Source: Chitinispirillum alkaliphilum (GTDB lineage: Bacteria; Fibrobacterota; Chitinivibrionia; Chitinivibrionales; Chitinispirillaceae). Taken from it: DNA of 64,000 nt. The DNA lies in the NCBI GenBank assembly GCA_001045525.1, contig LDWW01000022.1, forward strand, positions 1-64,000, in the 5' to 3' direction. A model generated the notes under the pieces. That model had not been told where the DNA came from. It was given only the letters and a program-made list of their open reading frames with translations, and did no database searches. How positions within the stretch are numbered: the first letter of the stretch is position 1; each line of letters starts with the position of its first letter. Positions 47,503 to 57,178 of this stretch are shown one piece after another. A program made the translations under genes and the position numbers.

Positions 47503-48888
47503 ATGATTCAAGAGGAAAGAATCCAACATCTCAACAATACCCGACCCAATCGAAACGGACAATTTGTACTGTACTGGATGCAGCAATCTCAAAGGGTAAA
47601 GTTCAATCAGGCACTGGAGTACGCGGCACAAAGTGCAAATGATGCCTCGGTTCCTTTGGTCGTTTTTTTTGCTGTAACTGAATCCTTCCCCGAAGCAAAT
47701 CTCCGTCATTACCATTTTATGCTTTCAGGTCTTAAACAAACAGAAATGCAGCTTAGGGATCGGGGAATACGGTTTGTGATCAGAATATGCAAAAATATTG
47801 AGGAGTGTGTGGCAGAACTGGCCCAACGGGCTGTTATGGTTGTAACCGATTGGGGTTACCTGAGTATACAGCAGTTGTGGAGAAAACAATTGGTTTCGGT
47901 GTTGAACTGCCCGTTTGTACAGATCGAATCCGATGCAATTGTCCCTGTAATGGTGGCTTCTTCAAAACAGGAAATCGGAGCAAGAACACTTCGCACCAAA
48001 ATACAAAAAAACTTCAACAGGTTTCTTCAACCCCTGAAAGAAGTCAGTATCGGAAAAGATTCACTTCATCTGAAATTCAAATCAGAAAGCCTCTCCGATA
48101 CAGATGCATTTCTTGAATTATTGAAAATAGACAGGACCGTACCAGTGGTAAAATGGCTCAAAGGCGGGCCGGAAGAAGCTGAAACTGTTCTTGGTCGTTT
48201 TTTGAAAAAAAAGCTCTCAGGATTTGGCCAGTATCGCAATGACCCATCGAAAAATCACCTCTCAAACCTCAGCCCCTATCTTCACTTTGGACAGATCTCA
48301 CCAGTGCACGTTGCCCTGAAGGTGAGTGAAGCGGGTTCTGCAGATACAGCCGCTTTCCTTGAAGAGATGGTGGTCAGAAGAGAGCTGGGGTTTAACTTTT
48401 GTATGTATAATGGCAATTACGATTCGTTTTCAGCGATTCCGGGGTGGGCAGCAGAAACTTTACAGAAACACCGAAAGGACAAAAGACCCAGACACTATTC
48501 ACTCCGGGAGCTCGAAAATGCACAAACATACGATTCATACTGGAATGCTGCTCAGCGTGAAATGGTTCACCTGGGCAAAATGCATGGATACATGCGTATG
48601 TACTGGGGTAAAAAGATAATTGAGTGGTCACCCACACCAAATGAGGCTTTTAAAAGAGCTCTGTACCTTAACAACAAATATTCTATCGATGGCCGCGATC
48701 CCAACAGTTTCACCGGTGTGGCCTGGTGTTTCGGATTGCATGACCGGGCCTGGGGGGAGCGGGACATTTTCGGAAAGGTGCGCTATATGAACAGCAAAGG
48801 ACTCGAGAGAAAATTTGATATGAAAAAGTATGTGGAATTAGTTAACAAAAGAGTCGACCGTGAGTTAAACAACGGCAGTCATAGATGA
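47503..48888 (+). CDS. phr: class II deoxyribodipyrimidine photolyase
   Basis: 461 residues. The protein repairs cyclobutane pyrimidine dimers using FADH and blue light. The N-terminus (NRNGQFVLYWMQQSQRVKFNQALEYA) and the C-terminal catalytic part (MYWGKKIIEWSPTPNEAFKRALYLNNKYSIDGRDPNSFTGVAWCFGLHDRAWGERDIFGKVRYM) are characteristic of class II enzymes, including the tryptophan-rich FAD pocket. It follows the CrtI-like gene by about 50 bases and ends 10 bases into the convergent YbgA-like gene. Confidence 0.95.
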   Translation: MIQEERIQHLNNTRPNRNGQFVLYWMQQSQRVKFNQALEYAAQSANDASVPLVVFFAVTESFPEANLRHYHFMLSGLKQTEMQLRDRGIRFVIRICKNIEECVAELAQRAVMVVTDWGYLSIQQLWRKQLVSVLNCPFVQIESDAIVPVMVASSKQEIGARTLRTKIQKNFNRFLQPLKEVSIGKDSLHLKFKSESLSDTDAFLELLKIDRTVPVVKWLKGGPEEAETVLGRFLKKKLSGFGQYRNDPSKNHLSNLSPYLHFGQISPVHVALKVSEAGSADTAAFLEEMVVRRELGFNFCMYNGNYDSFSAIPGWAAETLQKHRKDKRPRHYSLRELENAQTYDSYWNAAQREMVHLGKMHGYMRMYWGKKIIEWSPTPNEAFKRALYLNNKYSIDGRDPNSFTGVAWCFGLHDRAWGERDIFGKVRYMNSKGLERKFDMKKYVELVNKRVDRELNNGSHR

Positions 48889-49835
48889 TTTCTTAGTTTT
48901 AATTCCAGTGGATGGGGGTTAAGATACACCTGCCGTTTAAGATATGTTTTATTGTATTTGCGGACATAGTGATTTAAAAGCGTTATTGGTACGATAAGCG
49001 GCACCAGAGAGGAGTGATAGTTTTCAATCACCTCAACCAGTTCTGCCTTCTCATCCCTTGAGAGGTCTTTTTTGAAATATCCTGCGATATGCTGAAGTAC
49101 GTTTACATTTTTTTTCACTGTAGAGATGGTTTTTACAATCTGCATCAAAGTTGTAAAGTAACCATAGTAAACTCTTCTGATATTTTTCGGATTGGAACTT
49201 AACAGTTGTCCAAGCGCTTTGACTTTTGATGGACTGTGGGCCATTATCAGAAGTTTGTGATCGGTGTGCCAATCAACCAGCGCCTTTATTGACAGAGGCC
49301 CATTGATCAGGTCGCACCAGCGTGCATATACAAAGACCCGTTCGAGAAAATTTTCCCGTATTTCAGGATTGTGAAGTCGGCCATTATCCTCCACCGGTAA
49401 CCACCAGTTTTTTTTTATAAACTCAGAAGCAAAAATCCCGGTTCCTTTACGTTTTACCCCACCGTTTTCATTGTAGATTTTTACATCTTTGAGTCCAGAT
49501 GTCGGGGATTTACTTTTAAAAACAAAACCGCAAAGTCTGATCCTTTTTATCTGGGCAGCCTTTTCTCTGCTGTAATCAGACACTTTGGCAGTCAGATCCA
49601 TACCGCTGTTTATGGTGACAAGGGATATTTTCCCCTCTTTTTCAACAAGGCGCATTGCTTCACGCGGAACCCCAAGACCACTCTCCACTTCCGGGCACAC
49701 TGCAACCCATTGGATGTAGCGTCCCAGAGTTTCGAGCAGAAACCGGTCAAGCTTATGGTTGCCATCATAGCGTACCCTTTCTCCCAGAAGGCACGAACTG
49801 ATACCCAGCCGAACTGGCGGAAATTTTTTTTCCAT
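48879..49835 (-). CDS. DUF523-DUF1722 protein (YbgA-like)
   Basis: 318 residues in two parts. DUF523 at the N-terminus: LGISSCLLGERVRYDGNHK, AVCPEVESGLGVPREAMRLV, KSKSPTSGLKDVKIY. DUF1722 at the C-terminus: KLLIMAHSPSKVKALGQLL...YYGYFTTLMQIVKTISTVKKNVNVLQHIAGYFKKDLSRDEKAELVEVIENYHSSLVPLIVPITLLNHYVRKYN. YbgA of E. coli has this type of composition and lies next to phr, so the neighbourhood is conserved across distant bacteria. The biochemical role is unknown. It is convergent with phr (10-base overlap). Confidence 0.88.
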   Translation of the reverse strand: MEKKFPPVRLGISSCLLGERVRYDGNHKLDRFLLETLGRYIQWVAVCPEVESGLGVPREAMRLVEKEGKISLVTINSGMDLTAKVSDYSREKAAQIKRIRLCGFVFKSKSPTSGLKDVKIYNENGGVKRKGTGIFASEFIKKNWWLPVEDNGRLHNPEIRENFLERVFVYARWCDLINGPLSIKALVDWHTDHKLLIMAHSPSKVKALGQLLSSNPKNIRRVYYGYFTTLMQIVKTISTVKKNVNVLQHIAGYFKKDLSRDEKAELVEVIENYHSSLVPLIVPITLLNHYVRKYNKTYLKRQVYLNPHPLELKLRNHL

Positions 49836-50118
49836 AGATGTGTCTCACAGCGGATGATAAAGGTTAAATTTTAAAAATCTTTGAAAATTCCCGTCATGAT
49901 TACATTTTTAATTAGATATGTTTAGCCAAATATTCTCGGATCATGTGGGATGACTGTTCACCATGTTCTATTTTTTTATTCTGCTATTAGAGAATAGCAT
50001 TTAATGTTCCAAACGGGGCGCACATTTAATTACGACATTGTTCGTTGAGATGAAAAATTATTCTTTGTAAAACTTATGCCAATTTATTCTCTTACGAAAA
50101 AACCAGGAGCTTTGATCA

Positions 50119-53100
50119 ATGTGCCCAAAGAGTAACCCTCTTTTTCTAAACGACCCTCAATGGTACAAAGATGCCATTATTTACCAGTTACACATAAAAG
50201 CTTTCATGGACAGCAATGGTGACGGGATCGGTGATTTTAACGGTTTAACCCAGAAACTGGACTATCTTGAGAGCCTGGGGGTCACCGCCATATGGCTTTT
50301 GCCATTCTACCCCTCTCCGTTCAAGGATGATGGATACGATATAAGTGATTACATGAGTATCCACCCCTCATACGGTACCATGAAAGACTTCAAGGTCTTC
50401 CTCAGAGAAGCTCATAAAAGAGGACTGCGGGTAATAACCGAGCTTGTGCTCAATCATACCAGTGATCAGCATATATGGTTTCAGAAATCACGTCTCGCTG
50501 CACCAGGCTCGCCCTGGAGAGATTTCTATGTGTGGAGTGATACGGCCGATAAGTACACTGATGCCAGGATAATATTCAAAGATTTTGAGCACTCAAACTG
50601 GAGCTGGGATTCGAAGGCAAATGCTTATTACTGGCATCGTTTCTACTCCCATCAGCCCGATCTCAATTATGACAACCCCCTTGTTCACCAGGAGATGTTG
50701 CGTGTGATTGATTTTTGGCTGGATATGGGTGTGGATGGAATGCGCCTGGATGCAGTCCCCTACCTGTATGAAAGAGACGGAACCAATTGCGAAAACCTTC
50801 CCGAGACATTTGAGTTTCTGAAAAAAATCAGAAGTCACATGGATAAAAAGTATAAGGACAGGATGCTTCTGGCGGAAGCGAATCAGTGGCCCGAGGATGC
50901 AGCCAAATACATGGGGGATGGTGATATCTGCCACATGGCGTTTCACTTCCCGATAATGCCACGAATGTTTATGGCTCTTCAGATGGAGGATTGGTTTCCG
51001 CTGGTTGACATTTTAGAGCAAACCAAGCCGATTCCGGAAAGCTGCCAGTGGGCGATATTTCTCCGCAACCACGACGAGCTCACCCTTGAGATGGTAACCG
51101 ATGAAGAGCGGGATTATATGTATCGCTGTTATGCTCACGACCCCACTGCAAGGATAAATCTGGGAATAAGACGCCGTCTTGCTCCACTGCTGCGTAACAG
51201 CCGGAGGCGAATAGAGATAATGAACATTCTTCTCTTCTCCCTGCCCGGCACTCCGATTGTCTATTACGGTGATGAGATAGGGATGGGGGACAACCATTAT
51301 CTTGGAGACAGAAACGGAGTACGCACACCGATGCAGTGGAATGCGGACAGAAATGCCGGATTCTCTCTTGCAAATCCACAAAAACTGTTTTTGCCGGTAA
51401 TAATCGATCCGGAGTATCAGTACGAGGCGCTCAACGTGGAAACACAGGAGCTAAATACCTCTTCTCTTTTGTGGTGGATGCGCAGGGTGATATCAATGCG
51501 TCGCAAATATAAAGCCTTCGCAAGGGGAGGGATCGATTTCATAAAATCTGACAATGGAAATGTCCTTACCTTTGTAAGAAAACATGAAGAAGAAAACATC
51601 CTGGTCATTGTCAACCTCTCGAGGTTCTCACAGGTCGTACACCTGGATCTGAGCGAGTATGCCGGAATGGTTCCAAGAGATATGTTCAGCGATAACCCTT
51701 TTCCCAAAATCGGTGATTCACATTATGTAATTACTATGGGTTTTCATGATTATTTTTGGCTTGTACTGGAGAAAGAGAAAAATTTCGAGCAGCTTGACCA
51801 CAAATACTCGATACCTGAGATCACAGTCAGCGAAAACTGGACCGAAATGTTCTGGGGTTCGCATTCAAAATATCTTGAAAAACAGCTGTTGCCAAAATAT
51901 CTGCAGGCAAGAAAAACTGCCGGCTGCAGACATTTGCCGGTTCTCGAGACAAAGATTTCAGAGCACATACAAACAGAGGTCGAGGGCAAAAAGCTACTTC
52001 TTCTGTTTGTAACTGTAAAATACCCCCGTGGAATACATAACATGATTTTCCTGCCCCTTTCAGTCTGCACCGAAGATGCAGTCAATTCATTGGTAAATGA
52101 AGAGACAGGCATGATCCTTGCCAAGGTAAACGGGACAACAAATGGATATATTTACGACTGTTCCTTTAGTCACGATCTTCATAAGTTGTTTTTAAAAATG
52201 ATGTCCGGGCCGCGAAAACTTCAGGGAAAACATGGGGTTATCACCGGGTACTCCTGTGGGGAAAAAGAGCAAAAACCAATTGCAAAACAGCTCAAAAATG
52301 TCTTCCTCCTCAAAACACGTCAATTCAGTTCATCTTTCAACTACGATGATTCTTTCTATTTCAAGCTGCATCGCCAGCTGGAAGAGGGTATAAGGGCGGA
52401 TGTGGAAATTGGCCGTTATCTCACCGAGCATTCAGACCATATCACACCGACCCCTCCTTTTCTGGGAGCAATTGAATACAGAGATGGCAAGCACTGCATT
52501 GTGCTTGGCACAATGAGCGAGTATGTCAACAACACCGGCACCGCCTGGGGGGTATCCCTCGATGCTGCAGTTAATTACTATGAATCTGTAATTTCAGGGG
52601 ATATAGTGGAAGACGATCCGGGTGAAAATGAATCGGAAGTTTTGGAAAAATCTCAAAAGAGCTTACCCGATATTATGGACAATATGATCGGCACTTTCAG
52701 CGATAAGGTACGCATAATCGGCTCTAAAACGGCTCAGTTCCACTGTGCCCTGGCTTCCGAATCCAGTCATCCCGACTATGCACCCGAGCCTTTTACAACT
52801 CTCTACCAGAGATCACTCTATCAGTCGATGAGAACAAATACCCGAAAGATAATCTCTGAATTACGTAAAAAGCTCCGCTCCCTTCCTGAGGATCTTCAGT
52901 CGCATGCGACCTTCATAATTGAGAGCGAAAAGGAGATTCTTAGAATGTTTGAGGATCTCCTCACGATGAAGCCTTCATCGATTAAAACCAGAATACATGG
53001 CGATTTCCGCCTCAAACAGCTTCTCAATATCGGAAACGATTTTGTGATCAAGGACTTTGGAAATCAGGGTGATGCAGCTCTGAGCGAGGGGAGATTGAAA

Positions 53101-53466
53101 CGCTCACCACTTAAAGATGTTGCAGGGATAATAAATTCTTTCCACTCTGTAGCTCTTACAGCATTATACAGCTCAAAGAAAATGGTGCCGGTGGATCAGA
53201 CCGATATACATCACTGGGCCGATATATGGGTAAATCATGTAGTTAATCTGTTTCTCGATTCCTATATCGAAGGTATTGGGCATACACCGATTCTGCCATC
53301 AGATAAAAAGGATATGAATCGTCTGTTGCGCCTCTTTCTTCTGGAGCAATCTTTTGCCAATCTTAACTCTGCCCTCAACGCAACACCTGAAGAGATCACG
53401 GTAGCCATAAGGGCAATTATATCGACACTGAATACCCTTGAAAATGATACAAAATTTGCTTTGTAG
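50119..53466 (+). CDS. treS: trehalose synthase-maltokinase fusion (TreS-Pep2 type)
   Basis: 1115 residues in two enzymes. The first ~550 are a GH13 trehalose synthase: WYKDAIIYQLHIKAFMDSNGDGIGDF, ITELVLNHTSD, nucleophile GMRLDAVPYL, acid/base LLAEANQWP, and RNHDELTLEM. The last ~450 resemble a maltokinase: NVFLLKTRQFSSSFNYDDSFYFKLHRQLEEG and RIHGDFRLKQLLNIGNDFVIKDFGNQGDAALSEGRLKRSPLKDVAG. Together they could turn trehalose into maltose and then maltose-1-phosphate for alpha-glucan synthesis (GlgE pathway, known from such fusions). In the kinase, the usual HGDYHLGQ reads HGDFRLKQ and DFEGEP reads DFGNQG. The start follows CCAGGAG. Confidence 0.93.
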   Translation: MCPKSNPLFLNDPQWYKDAIIYQLHIKAFMDSNGDGIGDFNGLTQKLDYLESLGVTAIWLLPFYPSPFKDDGYDISDYMSIHPSYGTMKDFKVFLREAHKRGLRVITELVLNHTSDQHIWFQKSRLAAPGSPWRDFYVWSDTADKYTDARIIFKDFEHSNWSWDSKANAYYWHRFYSHQPDLNYDNPLVHQEMLRVIDFWLDMGVDGMRLDAVPYLYERDGTNCENLPETFEFLKKIRSHMDKKYKDRMLLAEANQWPEDAAKYMGDGDICHMAFHFPIMPRMFMALQMEDWFPLVDILEQTKPIPESCQWAIFLRNHDELTLEMVTDEERDYMYRCYAHDPTARINLGIRRRLAPLLRNSRRRIEIMNILLFSLPGTPIVYYGDEIGMGDNHYLGDRNGVRTPMQWNADRNAGFSLANPQKLFLPVIIDPEYQYEALNVETQELNTSSLLWWMRRVISMRRKYKAFARGGIDFIKSDNGNVLTFVRKHEEENILVIVNLSRFSQVVHLDLSEYAGMVPRDMFSDNPFPKIGDSHYVITMGFHDYFWLVLEKEKNFEQLDHKYSIPEITVSENWTEMFWGSHSKYLEKQLLPKYLQARKTAGCRHLPVLETKISEHIQTEVEGKKLLLLFVTVKYPRGIHNMIFLPLSVCTEDAVNSLVNEETGMILAKVNGTTNGYIYDCSFSHDLHKLFLKMMSGPRKLQGKHGVITGYSCGEKEQKPIAKQLKNVFLLKTRQFSSSFNYDDSFYFKLHRQLEEGIRADVEIGRYLTEHSDHITPTPPFLGAIEYRDGKHCIVLGTMSEYVNNTGTAWGVSLDAAVNYYESVISGDIVEDDPGENESEVLEKSQKSLPDIMDNMIGTFSDKVRIIGSKTAQFHCALASESSHPDYAPEPFTTLYQRSLYQSMRTNTRKIISELRKKLRSLPEDLQSHATFIIESEKEILRMFEDLLTMKPSSIKTRIHGDFRLKQLLNIGNDFVIKDFGNQGDAALSEGRLKRSPLKDVAGIINSFHSVALTALYSSKKMVPVDQTDIHHWADIWVNHVVNLFLDSYIEGIGHTPILPSDKKDMNRLLRLFLLEQSFANLNSALNATPEEITVAIRAIISTLNTLENDTKFAL

Positions 53467-53493
53467 TTAATTTTTAGCCAAAAAGGAGTACTC

Positions 53494-54990
53494 ATGTATA
53501 AAAGAGGCAGCGGCATACTGATGCACCTTACATCTCTGCCATCTAACCATGGCATCGGAGATATGGGTTCGAATGCTTACAATTTCGCAGATCTACTCTC
53601 TAAGGCCGGACAAAAATACTGGCAGGTACTGCCTCTCAACCCGGGGAATCCCCAAAATGGTGAAAGTCCCTATTTCAGCAGTTCAGCTTTTGCCGGAAAT
53701 CCATTGCTGGTTAATCTGGAAATGCTTGTAAAGGAGAGACTCCTTGATGAAGATGATGCAAAGCCATTTATTCAACCAGATCAAACGTGTATAGATTTTG
53801 ATCTGGTGCGTCCTTATAAGCTCGCCATACTGAACAAAGCATACAGAAAATGGAAGACAATTAAACCCTCTGATCCAAATTTTCAGGATTTTTGCAGGGC
53901 ACAGGCTCACTGGCTGGATGGCTATGCGCTCTTTATGATCGCCGGGGTAAAACAGGGAACCTATCAGTGGACCCAATGGCCCGAGCCTCTCAGAGACCGT
54001 CATGAAAGCGCACTCAAAGAACTGCTTCAGAACTCCTTCGAGGAAATCGAAAGACAGAAGTTTTTTCAGTACCTGTTTTTCACCCAGTGGCATGCACTTA
54101 AGCAATACTGCTCAAACCTGGGGATCTCAATAGTCGGAGACATCCCTATATATGTAAGCCACGAAAGTGCCGATGTCTGGGAAAACAGAGAGTTGTTCAA
54201 ACTGGATGAAATGGGTAATCCGGTGATGGTTTCAGGGGTTCCGCCGGATTATTTCAGTGCCACAGGCCAGCTTTGGAATAACCCAGTCTATAACTGGGAA
54301 AAATTGCAGAGAACCGGATACAAATGGTGGCTCAACAGAATGAGTGCAATGTTTGAACGTTTTGATATTGTAAGAATCGACCATTTCAGGGGACTTGTGC
54401 AGTACTGGGAAATACCAGCCGGAGAACCAACCGCAATAAACGGCAAATGGATGGATGTTCCGGTACACGATTTTCTTAACACCTTAACAGCTCATTTTAA
54501 ACCATTCCCTGTTATTGCAGAGGATCTGGGCCTTATCACTCCGGATGTTTACGAAATCATGGATCAGTACGGGTTCCCGGGCATGAAAATTCTTCAGTTT
54601 GCGTTCTCCGAGGACAATCCGCAAAACCCCTATCTGCCCCACAACTATCCCCGTAACAGCCTTGTATATACCGGGACTCACGATAACAATGCCACCCAGG
54701 CCTGGCTCAACAACGAGCTGGATGAAGCAGGGTACGGCCGCATATACCGCTATCTTGGCTTTACCCCGCCAAAAGAAGAGGTACTAAAACATCTGATAAG
54801 ACTTGCGCAATCCTCAGTAGCCGATATTGCGGTCATTCCGCTTCAGGATTACCTCGGACTTTCTGAGAAAGCACGAATGAATGATCCATCTACAATTGAA
54901 GGTAACTGGAGATGGCGGGCTACAGCTGAACAGATTAAGTCTGTGGATGCCGGTGCTTTGAAAGAGCTCTCAGAAACTTACAACAGATAA
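53494..54990 (+). CDS. malQ: 4-alpha-glucanotransferase (amylomaltase)
   Basis: 498 residues, GH77. The start follows AAGGAG. Motifs: GSGILMHLTSLPSNHGIGDMG, GDIPIYVSHESADVWENRELF, catalytic nucleophile VRIDHFRGLVQYWEIP, acid/base VIAEDLGLITPDVYEIMDQYGFPGMKILQFAF, and YTGTHDNNATQ. It transfers alpha-1,4-glucan segments between malto-oligosaccharides, in the cytoplasm. It lies 27 bases after treS, so the two form an operon for interconverting maltose, trehalose and glucan. Confidence 0.96.
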   Translation: MYKRGSGILMHLTSLPSNHGIGDMGSNAYNFADLLSKAGQKYWQVLPLNPGNPQNGESPYFSSSAFAGNPLLVNLEMLVKERLLDEDDAKPFIQPDQTCIDFDLVRPYKLAILNKAYRKWKTIKPSDPNFQDFCRAQAHWLDGYALFMIAGVKQGTYQWTQWPEPLRDRHESALKELLQNSFEEIERQKFFQYLFFTQWHALKQYCSNLGISIVGDIPIYVSHESADVWENRELFKLDEMGNPVMVSGVPPDYFSATGQLWNNPVYNWEKLQRTGYKWWLNRMSAMFERFDIVRIDHFRGLVQYWEIPAGEPTAINGKWMDVPVHDFLNTLTAHFKPFPVIAEDLGLITPDVYEIMDQYGFPGMKILQFAFSEDNPQNPYLPHNYPRNSLVYTGTHDNNATQAWLNNELDEAGYGRIYRYLGFTPPKEEVLKHLIRLAQSSVADIAVIPLQDYLGLSEKARMNDPSTIEGNWRWRATAEQIKSVDAGALKELSETYNR

Positions 54991-55010
54991 TCTCGCTTAC
55001 AGAAATTTTC

Positions 55011-55060
55011 TTGACGTCGCCATATCTCATGTAACGTGAGGTATGGTGTCGGGGCGTCAA
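55011..55060. terminator. interrupted hairpin after malQ
   Basis: TTGACG/CGTCAA, CCATA/TATGG and CTCA/TGAG form a stacked, internally bulged stem 21 bases past the malQ stop. No U-run follows. It may end the treS-malQ transcript or be a small structured RNA. Confidence 0.4.
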
Positions 55061-55173
55061 GGGACGGGGAAAGAAGCTCCTGTTTTGCTAACCCTGAGCA
55101 TTCCGATTTTTAAATCTGAACAGTCGAAGGATTTAGATTGTGACCACATAAAATAAAATCGTAAGTGTTAAAC

Positions 55174-55347
55174 GGCTGTGAGGTGTTCCGGGCTTATTTA
55201 TGATTGTAGAGACTAATCTCCGATTTACCAGGTGATTTAGGAGTTTCAACCACGCCAGAAACCTGTTGCTCAGAAACCCAAATCTCTTATTTATGATTTT
55301 TGTAGATACTACATGAAACACTAACCTTTGACAAACCCCTCACAGCC
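55174..55347. repeat. 174-bp segment bounded by 14-bp inverted repeats
   Basis: GGCTGTGAGGTGTT at 55174-55187 pairs with AACCCCTCACAGCC at 55334-55347 (one mismatch). Inside, TTATTTATGATT...TGTAG occurs twice as a direct repeat (about 55193 and 55288). No coding frame is seen. It stands exactly at the border between the core genes and the accessory region, and could be a small MITE-like element or a transcription-end structure. Confidence 0.45.
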
Positions 55348-55416
55348 CAATTCCACCTTCAGACGTTTTCACCTGTCTGATCCTTATGTGTGAATGTAAA
55401 TTACTATCGGATCAAA

Positions 55417-55905
55417 TTACTTTTCATCTCTCATTTCATTACAGCAACCTTTGTAGGCCAAACCCGACTGTTGATGATAAAACAATAATAGATATGTATG
55501 GTCATCATGTTTCATACTATCGCAACAATCTTCCCGGCTAATAAACATTGTAATTTTATCATCATCATCATCGTTTTCTGCGTGTATAGTCCAAATAGTT
55601 CTGTACCCTTCTGCCTTTTTTATTTTAGAGATTTGAGAGACATATACGTCTTCATGGTAATTGTCAAAAAATACTTTGTCTTCAACTATTTTCAATCTCC
55701 ACCATGGTCCAGTTCCAAAACAATCGATATTATAATCAACGAAATTTTCCGATTCAGTTGCCACGTGCCTAACATTGCTATCTTCTTCTCCAAAAACAGA
55801 AATATTAACAACAAAAATCATAATGAATTTTATGTAGCTAACCATAAATATACACCGCTTTAAATTTTGTTGAAACTTCGTTAGAATTAACTGTTTGAAT
55901 GCCAT
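55417..55905 (-). CDS. small secreted protein of unknown function
   Basis: Up to 162 residues. An internal start (residue 21) would give a signal-like N-terminus (MVSYIKFIMIFVVNISVFGEED), which I think more likely than the longer version. The mature part is acidic with a DDDDK stretch and contains FFDNYHEDVYVSQISKI and EDCCDSMKHDDHTYLLLFYHQQSGLAY. No family is recognised. It is AT-rich and minus-strand like the rest of the accessory block. Confidence 0.5.
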   Translation of the reverse strand: MAFKQLILTKFQQNLKRCIFMVSYIKFIMIFVVNISVFGEEDSNVRHVATESENFVDYNIDCFGTGPWWRLKIVEDKVFFDNYHEDVYVSQISKIKKAEGYRTIWTIHAENDDDDDKITMFISREDCCDSMKHDDHTYLLLFYHQQSGLAYKGCCNEMRDEK

Positions 55906-56014
55906 TCCCAGCTCGTTCTATTTCTGTTTGCATAAAACCCAACTCCCATTTAATATGGCTTTCTTTTTTTCCTTTATTTTACTCCGTGCGGATACAAATT
56001 CTTAATTTCCACTC

Positions 56015-56518
56015 TTATTCAGATTTTAAAAAAACTGAAAAATCAGCAAAAGTATCTTTCATCTTGAAACCATTTTTCTCAGCCATTTTCTGCGCTCTTT
56101 TATTGTTGTGTTTTATTCTGGCCTTGAATCTTTGTACTCCAACATTCTCAAACATATGATTACAAATCAAACATATGGCTTCTGAGCCGATTCCGGAATT
56201 CCAATTAAAAGGATCGCCGATTACAATGTCAATCTCACACTCAGCTCTGTTTTTATCAAACGCAAATAATTCTAATTGACCCAGGTATGAATTGTCTTTC
56301 CTTCCTGCAACCACAAGACGAATCCTTTCGGGATCTATTTCTAAAGAGCTCTCCAGAAAGCCTAAAGTTTCTTCTTCTGTATGGTAATGCTCAAAGATTT
56401 CCGAATCCATCAAATCTTTTGTAACGGCTTTATTATTTACCCATAAGCGAATGTTATTAAAGTCCGTCATATCAAATTGTCTTAACTGTGTTTTATCACC
56501 TATTATTGGAAGGTTCAT
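56015..56518 (-). CDS. GNAT family N-acetyltransferase (RimJ/RimL-like) 1
   Basis: 167 residues, an acetyl-CoA-dependent acetyltransferase. The N-terminus (RQFDMTDFNNIRLWVNN) and the acetyl-CoA loop region (GDPFNWNSGIGSEAICLICNHMFENVGVQRFKARIKHNNKRAQKMAEKNGFK) fit the RimJ/RimL type. Target is unknown. It starts 17 bases after the end of the degenerate attC-like site at 56535-56638, as a cassette gene would. Confidence 0.85.
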   Translation of the reverse strand: MNLPIIGDKTQLRQFDMTDFNNIRLWVNNKAVTKDLMDSEIFEHYHTEEETLGFLESSLEIDPERIRLVVAGRKDNSYLGQLELFAFDKNRAECEIDIVIGDPFNWNSGIGSEAICLICNHMFENVGVQRFKARIKHNNKRAQKMAEKNGFKMKDTFADFSVFLKSE

Positions 56519-56534
56519 ATCTTTATTATCCCCC

Positions 56535-56638
56535 GTGCTACTCCTGCGACGCTTCGGAAAAACTTGCTAAATGTCTCATTGCAAATTGGTAATTGCATAC
56601 AGCGTTTTGACATAGGCTGAAGCGCCGCGTTGTTATGT
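56535..56638 (-). other. degenerate attC-like site
   Basis: Read on the minus strand: ACATAAC, then CGGCGCTTC (56627-56619), a loop of 63 bases, GAAGCGTCG (56555-56547), and GTAGCAC. The stem pairs 8 of 9. The first core resembles the R'' cores of the clearer sites (ACACAAC); the last fits GTTRRRY poorly. It lies between two minus-strand GNAT genes, 7 bases from the stop of one. Confidence 0.35.
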
Positions 56639-56644
56639 GTAGTT

Positions 56645-57178
56645 TTATTTTGACAATGTTCTGGCATATTGCAGTTGGTTAAGGAATGCTCCATTTTTGA
56701 TTATTGCATTTTTGAACAGCCCTTCTTTTTCAAATCCGGCTTTAATAAGCGCTTTTTCGGAACCTATGTTTGTTGCGAACAATTTTGCAAATACACGATT
56801 CAGTCCTAAATCAGAGAAAGCATATTCAGTGATTCTTGCAATTGCGGTTGTAATAAAACCATTTCCCCAATATGGTTCAGCTAACCAATATCCAAGTGCT
56901 GCGGAATTTTTTAATATATCTGTTTGATGGTTTAAGTGTATGTCTCCAATTGGTTCGTTTTTATATAGAATACAAAAATGAGTTTTTGAATCTTTAACAT
57001 CTTCAATGTATGATTTGGCATCTTCCAGGGTATAAGGATGCGGGAATTCGTCTCGGGATAAATTCCATATTTTTAAATTGTTTGCATATGTCGAAAATGA
57101 ATCTGCATACCCCAATTTAAATGAAGATAAAACTAAATCTGTAATTTCTGTTTTTAAAACCACGGTGTTTTTCTCCAA
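56645..57178 (-). CDS. GNAT family N-acetyltransferase (RimJ/RimL-like) 2
   Basis: About 172-177 residues. The GNAT core with acetyl-CoA loop is visible as ALGYWLAEPYWGNGFITTAIARITEYAFSDLGLNRVFAKLFATNIGSEKALIKAGFEKEGLF. Two starts are possible: TTG 57178 or GTG 57163, the latter with GGAG upstream. Probable target is a small molecule or protein N-terminus. It is followed, 7 bases after its stop, by the degenerate attC-like site. Confidence 0.87.
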   Translation of the reverse strand: MEKNTVVLKTEITDLVLSSFKLGYADSFSTYANNLKIWNLSRDEFPHPYTLEDAKSYIEDVKDSKTHFCILYKNEPIGDIHLNHQTDILKNSAALGYWLAEPYWGNGFITTAIARITEYAFSDLGLNRVFAKLFATNIGSEKALIKAGFEKEGLFKNAIIKNGAFLNQLQYARTLSK

